Counted from the first letter of the stretch, positions 50,563-59,888 are shown. The stretch: 64,000 nucleotides of DNA from Ornithinibacillus contaminans (GCF_001038425.2 NZ_LDPV02000034.1:146878-210877); one strand, 5' to 3'. Made by a program: numbers and translations. Notes: a model not told the origin generated them from the sequence alone.

Positions 50563-52282
50563 GTGGATACTCCTTTCCAAATTGAGACGTAACAATCGCT
50601 TGATAAAGCGATGAATCTTTTAATAATTCTTCATGTGTCCCGATTTGTAGAATTCTACCTTGATTCAGCAGTAATATTCTATCTGCATTCATGGCGGTAG
50701 AAATTTTTTGGGTAATGATAAGCATCGTATTTAAATCGTCCTGAATTGCTTGTAACAATCGTGCTTCGGTTGCTAAATCTAATGCACTCGTACTATCATC
50801 AAGCATTAAAATTCTAGGCTTACGAATTAGCGCTCTGGAAATAGATATCCGTTGTTTTTGCCCACCGGATAAGTTAACACCTTTTTGCCCAATTTGGGTC
50901 TGGTATTGGTTTGGTAATTCCATAATGGTGTCGTGAATTTGGGCATCACGCGCTGCTTGAAGAATTTCTTCGTCTGTTGCATTATCTTTTCCCCATGATA
51001 TATTCTCGATAATGGGACCACTAAATAAAAGTGGATTTTGTGGAACATAGCCGATACTGTTTCGTAAAGTTTCTAGTTTATACGAAGCAATTGGTTTATG
51101 ATCAATTAGTATTTCTCCAGCAGTTACATCATATAACCTAGGGATTAACTGGAGTAAGGATGACTTTCCAGAACCGGTTGCGCCGATAATGGCAAGCTTT
51201 TCCCCAGGATTTACAGTGAAGGAAATGTTTGTTAGGACTGGTTCATCGGAAGTCGGATATTGGAACGAAACATTTTTGAATTCAATTTTCCCATTTACTA
51301 CTTGCTGGGTAGTAGAGGCATCCTCATGATCTAGTAGGTCGATCTCTTCCTCTAGTACCTCACTAATTCGTTCAGCGGATGCTTTCGTCCGAGAAAATGA
51401 CATAATAATGAATGAGAACATGGAAATAGACATTGCTACACGCATCGCATAGTTGACAATTGCCACAATATCTCCGACTTCAGTTGTACCTGCAAGCGAT
51501 TGGGAATTGCCAAACCAAAGGATGGTGATGATGCTTAAGTTCATGACGAATAGCAGTACCGGCATAGAGGCTTCGATAAAACGGAAAGTTTTTCGCGTCG
51601 TATCCCGTAAATTCGTATTAGCATCTGTAAATCGAACTTCTTCATGATTACGTCTGAAAAAAGCCTTGATTAAACGCATACCAGCAAGGTTTTCCTGCAT
51701 AACACGGTTCACGTTATCAATACTTTTTTGAACACGATTAAACATGTTGCTCGCCTTTTTTAAGACCCATAATAAGAACACTACTAAAAGTGGTACTGTT
51801 ATTAGAAAAATAACGGCAAGTCGTGGATTAACGACAAATGCCATAATAACGCCACCAACACAAATTAATGGTGCTTTTGCCATAATCCGTAATCCCATGA
51901 AAATCGTATTTTGTATTTGCCGAACATCATTTGTGAATAACGTCATTAATCGAGAAGTTGGATAGCGATTCAAATTGGCAAAGGAAAATTCCTGTACCTT
52001 GCGAAATAATCTTTCCCGAATATCATGAGCAAATCCCCAACTTGCATGAGAGGCATAAAAGGAATTAATAAGTCCAGAAACAAAAGAAAAAAGTGCCAAG
52101 CCAATCATGATACTTCCCCACATAATGATGTTGTTTAAATCACTGTTCATCACACCATCATCAATCATTTTTCCGAGAAAGAATGGGAGTAAGAGCTCAA
52201 CCGCTAGTTCAACTAGCATGAGGCAAAAAGCTACAATTGCTGCTAATTTATATGGCTTCATAAAGGAAAAAACTGTTCTCAC
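50552..52282 (-). CDS. ABC exporter half-transporter, degenerate Walker B (YfiB-like)
   Basis: This 576-residue partner of the next gene has Walker A GATGSGKSS, a canonical LSGGQKQR signature, but Asp in place of the catalytic Glu after Walker B (LMLDDSTSALD). This Asp and the degenerate signature of the partner fall in the same composite ATP site, the asymmetric pattern of heterodimeric exporters such as BmrCD. It starts at GTG with GGGGG nine bases before it. The substrate is unknown. Confidence 0.9.
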   Translation of the reverse strand: MRTVFSFMKPYKLAAIVAFCLMLVELAVELLLPFFLGKMIDDGVMNSDLNNIIMWGSIMIGLALFSFVSGLINSFYASHASWGFAHDIRERLFRKVQEFSFANLNRYPTSRLMTLFTNDVRQIQNTIFMGLRIMAKAPLICVGGVIMAFVVNPRLAVIFLITVPLLVVFLLWVLKKASNMFNRVQKSIDNVNRVMQENLAGMRLIKAFFRRNHEEVRFTDANTNLRDTTRKTFRFIEASMPVLLFVMNLSIITILWFGNSQSLAGTTEVGDIVAIVNYAMRVAMSISMFSFIIMSFSRTKASAERISEVLEEEIDLLDHEDASTTQQVVNGKIEFKNVSFQYPTSDEPVLTNISFTVNPGEKLAIIGATGSGKSSLLQLIPRLYDVTAGEILIDHKPIASYKLETLRNSIGYVPQNPLLFSGPIIENISWGKDNATDEEILQAARDAQIHDTIMELPNQYQTQIGQKGVNLSGGQKQRISISRALIRKPRILMLDDSTSALDLATEARLLQAIQDDLNTMLIITQKISTAMNADRILLLNQGRILQIGTHEELLKDSSLYQAIVTSQFGKEYPHVH

Positions 52283-52439
52283 AAAAGTAAACCCCCGTTG
52301 TCGAAATTCATAGTTTTCATAAAATTTAATGTCATTTTATTATAAATGATAAACAGGTTTTTATCCAAGAATATATTTCGAGAGTCGAATGAAATTTGGA
52401 GGGGTGTTTGGGGAGAGGAATGATCGAAGTGGGGCGGTT

Positions 52440-52540
52440 CGCTGAAATAATGGAAGAAACGCTGAATTATTTAACGTTGCGCTGAAATATTGAGTTTCCC
52501 GCCGAATGATGGTCGGTGAACGCTGAATTGAAACGTGATA
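52440..52540 (+). repeat. CGCTGAA array with 20-bp period
   Basis: CGCTGAA or CGCCGAA begins at 52440, 52460, 52480, 52500 and 52521, so five units are spaced 20-21 bases apart. Units start CGCTGAAWTAWTG and then diverge. No protein is encoded. The surrounding region (52283-52670) otherwise holds no gene. A periodicity near two helical turns suggests aligned protein-binding sites or a decayed tandem repeat. Confidence 0.7.
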
Positions 52541-52670
52541 TCTTTCAAACGTAACTTAGTATAATTTGCAATATTGAGTGAAATGAGAATTTTAGAGTGA
52601 TATATTGTAAGTATATACCTGTTACTGAGTTAAATTTGAAATGGAAATATTGGAATAGGGGGCAATTTTT

Positions 52671-53078
52671 ATGGCAACACCGAAGCATATTGTTTCAGCA
52701 GCCACAATTGTATTAAACAATCAGAATGAAATATTGCTAATAAAAGGACCGCGTAGAGGATGGGAAATGCCTGGTGGTCAAGTTGAAGAAGGAGAATCAC
52801 TGAAAGAAGCGGCTATCAGTGAAACGAAAGAGGAGTCTGGTATAGACATTGAGGTTATTAAGTTTTGTGGAATCTTTCAAAATGTAGAAAAGTCCATTTG
52901 TAATACGCTGTTTTTAGGGAAAGTAATTGGAGGGGAGCCAACAACTAGTCCTGAGAGTTTAGAAGTAGGCTTTTTCCCAATTAAGAAAGCATTAGAAATG
53001 GTGACGTTAAAGAATTTTAGGCAGAGAATTGAATATTGTTTAGATGAAAGTACTCATCCATTTTATATTGAATTTTAA
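52671..53078 (+). CDS. Nudix hydrolase
   Basis: This 135-residue protein has the Nudix box GGQVEEGESLKEAA..SETKEESGI. The usual Arg of the REUXEE segment is Ser here; the two Glu residues that bind metal are kept. It opens HIVSAATIVLNNQNEILLIKG, typical of MutT-like proteins. The substrate is unknown. GGGGGCAATTTTT precedes the ATG. Confidence 0.9.
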   Translation: MATPKHIVSAATIVLNNQNEILLIKGPRRGWEMPGGQVEEGESLKEAAISETKEESGIDIEVIKFCGIFQNVEKSICNTLFLGKVIGGEPTTSPESLEVGFFPIKKALEMVTLKNFRQRIEYCLDESTHPFYIEF

Positions 53079-53212
53079 AATGGGTGTTATAGTTAATTCA
53101 TCAATAATTGAGCTTGTCTTTATTCGCTATTAAATTCCAGTCTTCTAGTGGGGTGTTTAGAATTGACAGTCTCAATAACATTCCATATAATTACATCAAC
53201 TACTTGTAGAAC

Positions 53213-53285
53213 GATTCCGTAGCTCAGCTGGGAGAGCGCCACCTTGACAGGGTGGAGGTCGTTGGTTCGAGCCCAATCGGAATCA
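53213..53285 (+). tRNA. tRNA-Val (anticodon GAC)
   Basis: The 73-base gene folds as a cloverleaf: acceptor GATTCCG/CGGAATC, D arm with GCTCAGCTGGGAGAGC, anticodon stem CCACC/GGTGG with loop TTGACAG giving GAC, variable loop AGGTC, and a GTTCGA T-loop. CCA is not encoded. A hairpin terminator follows. Confidence 0.95.
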
Positions 53286-53292
53286 CTAAAAA

Positions 53293-53320
53293 GAGGCTGG
53301 CATTTTACCAGCCTCTCCAA
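53293..53320 (+). terminator. Terminator after tRNA-Val
   Basis: GAGGCTGG pairs with CCAGCCTC around CATTTTA. The GAGGCTGG arm resembles the start of the dispersed hairpin element after pepF. Confidence 0.75.
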
Positions 53321-53347
53321 TTCAGTAATAGATAATGGAATTAATCC

Positions 53348-53436
53348 AACTTAAAAATGGTTCCAATCATCAATTTTTAATGATTGGAACCATTTTTAAG
53401 TTGTTTTTGGCTAGTTATGTCCCAGCCCCTTTAAAA
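53348..53436. repeat. 23-bp perfect hairpin followed by a TTATGTCCCAGCC half-element
   Basis: AACTTAAAAATGGTTCCAAT (53348-53367, the stem continues to 53370) pairs perfectly with 53380-53402, followed on the plus strand by GTTTTTGG. After it comes TTATGTCCCAGCCCCTTT (53412-53429), the right arm of the repeat found after pepF. The structure can terminate the minus-strand excalibur gene, whose stop lies at 53437. Confidence 0.7.
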
Positions 53437-54147
53437 TTATTCACAACCAATTCCGTCACCATCTCTATCTAAATGAGTTCCATAACCTGGGTCACCTTCA
53501 CGTATAGGATCAGCTCCAGCAGCTCTTACAGCTGTACAATTTTTATAGTAAACACTTGAATTTGATGAAGAAGTGCTACTTGAATTATTGTTAGATCCGG
53601 AACCTCCAGCTGAACTGTTACTAGAGCTTGATGATTGTGAAGATTTGCTAGCAGAAACTACTGCAGCTGTAGCCTCTGCTTCGGCAGTAGATAACTGAGT
53701 TTCTAAGGTCTGTACTTGCTTTTTAAGGATATCATTTTCTTTCTTTAACTCAGATAGTTCACTGGTAATGGTATCAATTTCAGATTTTTCTTTTTCGAAT
53801 GATTTTATTTGGTTTTCATAATCAGATATTATTTCGGTAGTTTCTTCAATATTATTTTCTAACTGTGCTATTTGATTTTCCAAATCTTTTTTTTCTGACT
53901 CTAATGACTCATGTAGAGTCAATAACTCTTCGTTTTCCTTCAATGCTTTGTCAAGTTGCTCATGGACACCAGTATCAACAAATGGTGCACCAATAATAAA
54001 AAATAGTAGACCTCCAAATAAAGTAGGATATAATATCTTTTTTGAAATGGTTCTCTCTTTATTTTTTGTTTTTTTAATAAAATGATAAACCAGATAACCT
54101 ACTGAAAAAATGATTGCTAAAAGCCCAATATACGCTAATGATTCCAC
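53437..54147 (-). CDS. Membrane-anchored coiled-coil protein with C-terminal excalibur domain
   Basis: This 236-residue protein has two N-terminal TM segments (YIGLLAIIFSVGYLVYHF and LYPTLFGGLLFFIIGAPF), then a coiled coil (about 70-150) rich in Glu/Lys, an Ser/Gly/Asn linker, and an excalibur Ca2+-binding domain (NCTAVRAAGADPI, HLDRDGDGIGCE). The excalibur part should be outside the cell. The function is unknown; homologues are surface or nuclease-associated proteins. ATTACAGGGGAG precedes the ATG. Confidence 0.85.
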   Translation of the reverse strand: MESLAYIGLLAIIFSVGYLVYHFIKKTKNKERTISKKILYPTLFGGLLFFIIGAPFVDTGVHEQLDKALKENEELLTLHESLESEKKDLENQIAQLENNIEETTEIISDYENQIKSFEKEKSEIDTITSELSELKKENDILKKQVQTLETQLSTAEAEATAAVVSASKSSQSSSSSNSSAGGSGSNNNSSSTSSSNSSVYYKNCTAVRAAGADPIREGDPGYGTHLDRDGDGIGCE

Positions 54148-54603
54148 TTTAATTACTCCCCTGTAACTGTATTTTTTGTATTTGTTTACTATTACACTGA
54201 GGGTATTCTAAGTTGTGAATTAAACTATTGAAAATATGCCCAAACAGCTTTCTACATTGTCCCCTTTTCATACTAGTTCCATATAAAATATTATCATTAC
54301 CAGATAATATGGGCTATTGGGAAAGGTTAAATATTTTATTGCATATTTCGACAAAAAGTGACATTTTTTTATTATGAAACGTACGGTTATTTTATCAAGT
54401 TGGGAAATAACGAAAATATCAGATTAATTGCTGTTTGTAACCACTGTAACTAATTATAGAATGAAATATATTTTTCTTATGTTTATTCTGTAAAAGTTCA
54501 AGTATATAATTTGAATTAATAAATATAATCTGTATATTAATGATTGAAAATATAGTTGATGAATTGGGGGAATCCCACAACATGTTTTCAAGGGGGCTAA
54601 TAT
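54148..54603. other. Gene-free region upstream of the histidine phosphatase
   Basis: This is AT-rich sequence between divergent genes. I see no RNA gene, riboswitch or conserved repeat. The last bases hold the ribosome site AAGGGGGC for the next gene. Confidence 0.4.
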
Positions 54604-55146
54604 ATGAAGAATATCTATCTCATCAGACACTGTGAAGCAACTGGGCAAGCACTAGATGCACCATTAACAGAAGAAGGTTTTATTCAAGCCAGTGCATTGA
54701 CTAACTTTTTACATGATAAACAGATTGATAGAATCATCTCCAGTTCATTCTTACGAGCAATTCAAACAATAAAGCCATTTGCGGAGAAAAGGAACATAGA
54801 AATAGAACAAGATAACCGATTGACGGAACGTATACTAAGCAGCACCTTCTTTCCAGATTGGATGGACAAATTGGAAGCAACATTCCGTGATTTCGATTTA
54901 ACGTATGAAGGTGGAGAATCCAGTAGGGAAGCCATGAACCGAATAGTTGAGGTAATCAATGAACTAGTGGAAAGTGATTTCGAAAACACAATTATCGTGG
55001 CACATGGTGGAATTCTATCCTTGTTATTAAATCACTTTGATAAGAAGTTCGGGTTCGAGCAATGGAAAAATTTAAGCAATCCTGATGTTTATTTACTTAG
55101 TATGGAACATAAAACCTTTCAGATTGAACGATTGTGGAAAGCATAA
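54604..55146 (+). CDS. Histidine phosphatase (phosphoglycerate-mutase-like) family protein
   Basis: This 180-residue protein has the catalytic NIYLIRHCEATGQ (RHC in place of the usual RHG, the phospho-accepting His kept), a second SSSFLRAIQTIKPF Arg motif, and VAHGGILSLLLNH with the second catalytic His. The substrate is unknown. AAGGGGGCTAATAT precedes the ATG. Confidence 0.88.
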   Translation: MKNIYLIRHCEATGQALDAPLTEEGFIQASALTNFLHDKQIDRIISSSFLRAIQTIKPFAEKRNIEIEQDNRLTERILSSTFFPDWMDKLEATFRDFDLTYEGGESSREAMNRIVEVINELVESDFENTIIVAHGGILSLLLNHFDKKFGFEQWKNLSNPDVYLLSMEHKTFQIERLWKA

Positions 55147-55156
55147 ATCACATAAA

Positions 55157-55202
55157 AATAAAGCAGCCGAAATCTTTTTACTAGATTTTGGCTGCTTTAT
55201 TA
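55157..55202. terminator. Bidirectional terminator
   Basis: AATAAAGCAGCCGAAATCT pairs with AGATTTTGGCTGCTTTATT with one mismatch. It lies between two convergent genes. Confidence 0.88.
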
Positions 55203-55206
55203 CTAA

Positions 55207-56124
55207 TCAAATATGTGGAAACTTCTGCATCATCGATTTTTGCTTTAATTCGAGTCCTCGTGACAACATATAGAACGCGAACAATAAGAAAATAAACGCC
55301 AGCAATGGGAAATATAGAATCCATTGTGAATCGTAAATATACGAACGCCACTGGCCGATCAGACCAGCCCAATCTCTACTGATAGATATATAGGTTGAAC
55401 TTCCCCCTAAGCGTAGAATGGTTCCGCCAAGAAATAGATTAAATATCCCAAGCTGACCAATTAATGTTAGGACAAGAATTATTTCTTTGATAAACATAAC
55501 AAATAAAGTACTTCTTAGATGCGGAAGAATATGCTTCCAAAGAATTCGAACTTTCCCCGCACCTAATGCTTTGGTAGCGGTAATATATAAGGATTGTTTT
55601 AACTCATGTGTCTTACTATAAATGGCAGCATAGACACCCGGAAACCCTACGATAATCATTAAAGTTGATTGGAGTAATGTAAGTTCTATTACGGAAAGTG
55701 ATGAATTAATCGTTATACCCACCAATAAAAAATATATGATGATGAAGGCTGGGATACTACCTAATAAGCCGAAAATAGGATTGGATTTTTTTTGCTCGCG
55801 TCCAGATAAGCCAAACCAGATTCCAAGTACCCCGCCTAGAAGAATTCGTAATAATGCCACGCCCACCCCAACAAAAATCGTATATTTTGCACCATAGAGT
55901 AATAGTGTCAAAATATCATACCCCCACTGATCGGTTCCAAATAGATGCTTTTTTGATGGTGGATAGGGAGAAGCGTAAAATCCGAAGTCCTCGGAGTTGT
56001 TATAGTAATAGCCAGATGGTTCCATAAAATCCTTTTCATATGGAGCAAGTGCTGGCCCGAATAGTGCTATCAATAGGATGAAACTAGTCGATACAATGCC
56101 GACCCATAATCGCCAATTAATCAT
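55207..56124 (-). CDS. ABC transporter permease, OppC/DppC type
   Basis: This 305-residue inner-membrane permease of peptide/nickel-type importers has N-terminal LFGTDQWGYDILTLLLYGAK, typical of OppC, then five to six TM segments with the EAA-like loop KALGAGKVRILWKHILPHL. It starts at the ATG at 56124 behind GAGAGGGTG and overlaps the upstream permease by 8 bases. No ATPase or binding-protein gene is adjacent, so the partners must be encoded elsewhere. Confidence 0.85.
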   Translation of the reverse strand: MINWRLWVGIVSTSFILLIALFGPALAPYEKDFMEPSGYYYNNSEDFGFYASPYPPSKKHLFGTDQWGYDILTLLLYGAKYTIFVGVGVALLRILLGGVLGIWFGLSGREQKKSNPIFGLLGSIPAFIIIYFLLVGITINSSLSVIELTLLQSTLMIIVGFPGVYAAIYSKTHELKQSLYITATKALGAGKVRILWKHILPHLRSTLFVMFIKEIILVLTLIGQLGIFNLFLGGTILRLGGSSTYISISRDWAGLIGQWRSYIYDSQWILYFPLLAFIFLLFAFYMLSRGLELKQKSMMQKFPHI

Positions 56125-56977
56125 GCGCAAACACCCTCTCCATTAGAATGATTAGGATACGAATACACCAATAAATGAGTAGATAAAGAATGACTAAGGA
56201 AAATAACGTATTAACGACAAGGTTATATTGATACATTCCACTAAACAGAATGCTTGTAATTCCTCTGAGATTAAAAAGGTATTCCACGATAAAAAGGTTA
56301 CTCATCATGATAGCAATCACTTTATGTAGATCAGCTTTTAAATACGGAATGACATTGCGAACGACATGATGGATGAAAATATAGCGTTTCTTCAATCCTT
56401 TTGCTTTCGCTGTTAAAATATAATCCTCCGCAAGCACATCATACGTCCGTTCGGATAACGTACGAATTAAATAAATTGTCGGTACAATAATTAGCGTGAT
56501 TAATGGTAGGAGAAATGCATTATCATCCGTTGAACGGGAAGCAATTCTAGCTAACTTAAATCCTGTCGTTTGATAGATAAAGACAACACTAATTTGGAGA
56601 AATAGCACAAGAATGAAATCCGGTATCGTACCAAGAAAACCGATGATATCTTTTGCCCACTCCTTTTTGGATTTACTATGCCACGCAGAAATCGCCATCC
56701 CAATACAAACTGTTAGAAATCCTGCTAGCAATAAATAGAGGAATGACGTCCCAAAATAAGCTGGTAAATCCTGCGCGAGATTATAGGTGCGATTTTTCCC
56801 CTCTATATAGAGAAAGGAATCGCCGTTAAATACTCCCGCAACATAGTTTTTAATTAAATCAAGAATGGCTTGAAAATGGATACTAAGATCACCATTAGTA
56901 ATCGTTAAAGACATTGGAATTGCCGCTAAAATAAATATAAATACAATGATTCCAACTAAAGAAAACGTGGTTCGCAT
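56117..56977 (-). CDS. ABC transporter permease, OppB/DppB type
   Basis: This 286-residue permease shows LPAYFGTSFLYLLLAGFLTVC, the EAA loop YILTAKAKGLKKRYIFIHHVV, and NLFIVEYLFNLRGI. It forms a heterodimer with the OppC-type protein next to it. AAGGAAGG precedes the ATG. No substrate can be assigned. Confidence 0.85.
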   Translation of the reverse strand: MRTTFSLVGIIVFIFILAAIPMSLTITNGDLSIHFQAILDLIKNYVAGVFNGDSFLYIEGKNRTYNLAQDLPAYFGTSFLYLLLAGFLTVCIGMAISAWHSKSKKEWAKDIIGFLGTIPDFILVLFLQISVVFIYQTTGFKLARIASRSTDDNAFLLPLITLIIVPTIYLIRTLSERTYDVLAEDYILTAKAKGLKKRYIFIHHVVRNVIPYLKADLHKVIAIMMSNLFIVEYLFNLRGITSILFSGMYQYNLVVNTLFSLVILYLLIYWCIRILIILMERVFAHD

Positions 56978-57152
56978 AATTTACCTTCCTTGCTGTTCGA
57001 CATTTTACGATAAGTAAAAAATACCACTTACTGAAAATTTGTTCAAGTTGAAATTGAAATAATTATCTTATATAGAGCTGGTTTGCAAGAATAGGTAGTC
57101 TATACTAAAATATAGCTTTATGAGTAATTCACATCTTGAGAGGATTTTATAT

Positions 57153-57950
57153 ATGAAGCGAACGATTGGATTTATTGGCAGTGGGAAGATGGCAGAAGCA
57201 ATTATTGGTGGTATGGTGAAGGCAGAGTATGCACAGCCTGAAAATATTTATGCGTCCAACCGAACAATGCCGAAACTATTAGATTTAAAGGTTACCTATG
57301 GCATACAGGTTGCAGAGGATAACAAAGATGTTGCTAAAAAATGTGATATAGTGTTTCTTTCTATTACACCAGACAAATATCCAGCCGTTATTGCTGAAAT
57401 AAAGGATGTAATTAAGGAAGAAGCAATTATTATAATGATTGCGGCAGGACAAACCATTGCTCAAACCGAAGAGCGATTCAATAAAAAGCTAAAGCTAGTA
57501 AAAGCAATGCCCAATACACCTGTATTAGTAGGGGAAGGTCTGACAAGCATCAGCTTTAATGAGCTTGTAACTTCTGAGGAACAACAAGAAATCAAGCGAT
57601 TATTTGAAAGCTTTGGTAAGGCAGAAATAATAGATGAAAGTCTGATGGATACGGCGAGTGCAGTAGGAGGATCCTCACCGGCATTTGTGTATATGTACAT
57701 GGAAGCCCTAGCTGATGCCGCAGTTTTAAATGGGATGCCAAGATCCCAAGCATATAAGGTAGCAGCACAAGCTGTTCTTGGAGCCGCGAAAATGGTGTTA
57801 GAAACAGGAATCCATCCAGGAATTTTAAAAGATGAAGTTTGTTCCCCGGGGGGTACTACCATTCAATCAGTTGCAAGTCTGGAAGATAGTGGATTTCGCT
57901 CTTCCGTTATCAAAGCGGTACAGGTTAATTTGGATAAGTTGAAAGGTTAA
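57153..57950 (+). CDS. proC: Pyrroline-5-carboxylate reductase
   Basis: This enzyme reduces P5C to proline with NAD(P)H. The 265-residue protein begins KRTIGFIGSGKMAEAIIGG, and has KAMPNTPVLVGEG and the C-terminal signature HPGILKDEVCSPGGTTI. The start at 57153 follows GAGAGG; an earlier in-frame ATG lacks a site. It is monocistronic with its own terminator. B. subtilis has several proC paralogues. Confidence 0.94.
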   Translation: MKRTIGFIGSGKMAEAIIGGMVKAEYAQPENIYASNRTMPKLLDLKVTYGIQVAEDNKDVAKKCDIVFLSITPDKYPAVIAEIKDVIKEEAIIIMIAAGQTIAQTEERFNKKLKLVKAMPNTPVLVGEGLTSISFNELVTSEEQQEIKRLFESFGKAEIIDESLMDTASAVGGSSPAFVYMYMEALADAAVLNGMPRSQAYKVAAQAVLGAAKMVLETGIHPGILKDEVCSPGGTTIQSVASLEDSGFRSSVIKAVQVNLDKLKG

Positions 57951-57969
57951 TTTATATAAAGGACTATAA

Positions 57970-58012
57970 CAAAATCGCACAGCTAGCAATTTACTGTGTG
58001 ATTTTGTTTTAT
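57970..58012 (+). terminator. Terminator after proC
   Basis: AAAATCGCACAG pairs with CTGTGTGATTTT (one G-U) around CTAGCAATTTA, followed by GTTTT. Confidence 0.85.
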
Positions 58013-58113
58013 TGGAAATCAACATTAAATTTCTGAATTTTATGGTAGAATAAAAATAGAAGATGGAATGGTATTTTTAAAACTGTAGAGAAAAATTAGG
58101 AGATGTATCTCGT

Positions 58114-58536
58114 ATGAAGGAATGGGTTGGTTCGGCTGCGATTTGCATAAACGAAAATAATGAAATCCTTATGGTAAGAGGTATTGATACTGAAAAATGG
58201 GCAATTCCTTCAGGTGGAATAGAAGAAGGAGAAACTCCAGAGCAATGCTGTGTTAGAGAAGTGAAGGAAGAAACAGGTTACCCTGTGAAAATTATCGAAG
58301 AATTATTTGTTAAAGAAATAACTATTAAAGGGTTTGATGTGAAGACACACTATTTTATGGTGAAGAAAATAGGGGAGAGTGAAGGAATTAAGGACCCCGA
58401 TAAAACGATTGAAGCGTCAAGGTGGATTTCTTCGTCTGAACTTATGAAAATCTATCATTTATATCCTGAAGACTTGGAATTGCTTTTATCCATCATCAAT
58501 AAGGGCTCTTTTCCAAACTTAGATAATCGATATTAA
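58114..58536 (+). CDS. Nudix hydrolase
   Basis: This 140-residue protein has a complete Nudix box, GGIEEGETPEQCCVREVKEETG, and the MutT-like opening SAAICINENNEILMVRG. The substrate is unknown. TTAGGAG precedes the ATG. The next gene begins 19 bases later, so they may be cotranscribed. Confidence 0.9.
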   Translation: MKEWVGSAAICINENNEILMVRGIDTEKWAIPSGGIEEGETPEQCCVREVKEETGYPVKIIEELFVKEITIKGFDVKTHYFMVKKIGESEGIKDPDKTIEASRWISSSELMKIYHLYPEDLELLLSIINKGSFPNLDNRY

Positions 58537-58554
58537 AAAAAGGGGTGGAAAGAA

Positions 58555-58995
58555 ATGTCGGTTGTTTTAAATAAAGTATTTGATGTTCTAGAAAATTATA
58601 AATCTGCAATTTATGAGAAAGATGTTGAGAGATTCTTAGCTTCATATTCACCTGACATACATATTTATGATTGCTGGGGAAACTGGGAATGTATTGGTAT
58701 TTCGGAGTGGAGAGAAGCTGTGAATGGATGGTTTAATGGTTTAACTGAGGATGGAGTTATACTAAAAACAGATTTTAATGATGTAGTAGTGGAAGAGAGC
58801 CCAACTATTGCATTCATCCATTGTGCGGTTACATTCGCTGCACATCATGAAGAATCTGGAGAAAAACTACGTCAAATGACAAATAGATTCACATTTGGAT
58901 TAAGTAGAGAAAATGAATCCTGGGCTATTAAACATGAGCACTCTTCATTGCCAATCGATATGGAAACAGGAAAGGGAATTTTTAACTTGAAGTAG
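58555..58995 (+). CDS. SnoaL/NTF2-like (DUF4440-type) protein
   Basis: This 146-residue cone-fold protein has an N-terminal helix VLENYKSAIYEKDVERFLASY, then DIHIYDCWG and FIHCAVTFAAHHEESGEKL, and a final strand. The family contains isomerase-like and orphan proteins; the function is unknown. GGGTGGAAAGAA precedes the ATG. Confidence 0.8.
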   Translation: MSVVLNKVFDVLENYKSAIYEKDVERFLASYSPDIHIYDCWGNWECIGISEWREAVNGWFNGLTEDGVILKTDFNDVVVEESPTIAFIHCAVTFAAHHEESGEKLRQMTNRFTFGLSRENESWAIKHEHSSLPIDMETGKGIFNLK

Positions 58996-59114
58996 GAAGT
59001 GAGTCTTAATGTCTTTAAATATGTACGCTTCTATCGGTACTTATTTCCGAAATTTCGATTTGAAATTCAGCTAGTATGTTACGAATGTATTTAAGAGGGT
59101 GAGTGAATTCAGAA

Positions 59115-59414
59115 ATGAGAATTTTATTAGAATTACTTCGGATTATTTTTCTTTTTGTCATTCTTGGCGGAATATGCATGTACATTATAGGGAGCATTTA
59201 TACTGTTAACGAAGGGACAGAAACATATACTTGGCTGGGGCAGGTGGCTGTTCTTATTTTATTCTTTGTTTTATATCGAAATAAGTTGCAATTCTCGGGT
59301 TGGTATAAAGGAAAAGGCAGGGTGAAACTTCCAAGACGGGTTTCATTAACGCTAATATGCGGTTCTATAGTGTTAATGATATTGCCGTTGTTATTAGGGG
59401 CGTTTATTAGTTAG
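59115..59414 (+). CDS. Small membrane protein, unknown
   Basis: This 99-residue protein has three hydrophobic segments (LLELLRIIFLFVILGGICMY, WLGQVAVLILFFVLY and LTLICGSIVLMILPLLLGA). An in-frame GTG at 59103 is another possible start; neither has ideal spacing to AGAGGG. The family is not recognised. Confidence 0.5.
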   Translation: MRILLELLRIIFLFVILGGICMYIIGSIYTVNEGTETYTWLGQVAVLILFFVLYRNKLQFSGWYKGKGRVKLPRRVSLTLICGSIVLMILPLLLGAFIS

Positions 59415-59444
59415 TAGTAATGTTTTTACAAAAGGAGATAGAAT

Positions 59445-59888
59445 ATGGGGCTAACATATGCTAGTTTCAATAAAATACCTAATGAAGAAATGGTAGACCA
59501 AATTGTCGCATTACATACAACCGTTTTTGGTGAATCAGATGACTTACCAGGGAGAATGAGTGAAAAACCAAACTTGAGAATTGATGTTGCGATAGATGAT
59601 GAAAAATTAGTCGGATATAAAATTGGCTATGCTCTGAATCGCGAACAGTTCTACAGTTGGTTAGGTGGAGTAGATCCTGGTTATAGAAATAAAGGAATAG
59701 CTTCCGAGTTAATGAAGCAACAGCACGAATTTATCCGTGAAAGTGGGTATTATTCTGTTCAGACAAAAACCAAAAATCAGTGGCGTAGTATGCTGATTTT
59801 GAACATTAAGAGTGGTTTCTACATTATTGGAACGTTCACCGATAGTTTAGGAGAGCCCAAAATTATTTTAGAAAAAAAGCTACAGTAA
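59445..59888 (+). CDS. GNAT-family acetyltransferase
   Basis: This 147-residue protein has the acetyl-CoA loop PGYRNKGIASELMKQ after WLGGVD, and an N-terminal IVALHTTVFGE. The substrate is unknown. AAAAGGAG nine bases before the ATG supports the start. Confidence 0.85.
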   Translation: MGLTYASFNKIPNEEMVDQIVALHTTVFGESDDLPGRMSEKPNLRIDVAIDDEKLVGYKIGYALNREQFYSWLGGVDPGYRNKGIASELMKQQHEFIRESGYYSVQTKTKNQWRSMLILNIKSGFYIIGTFTDSLGEPKIILEKKLQ

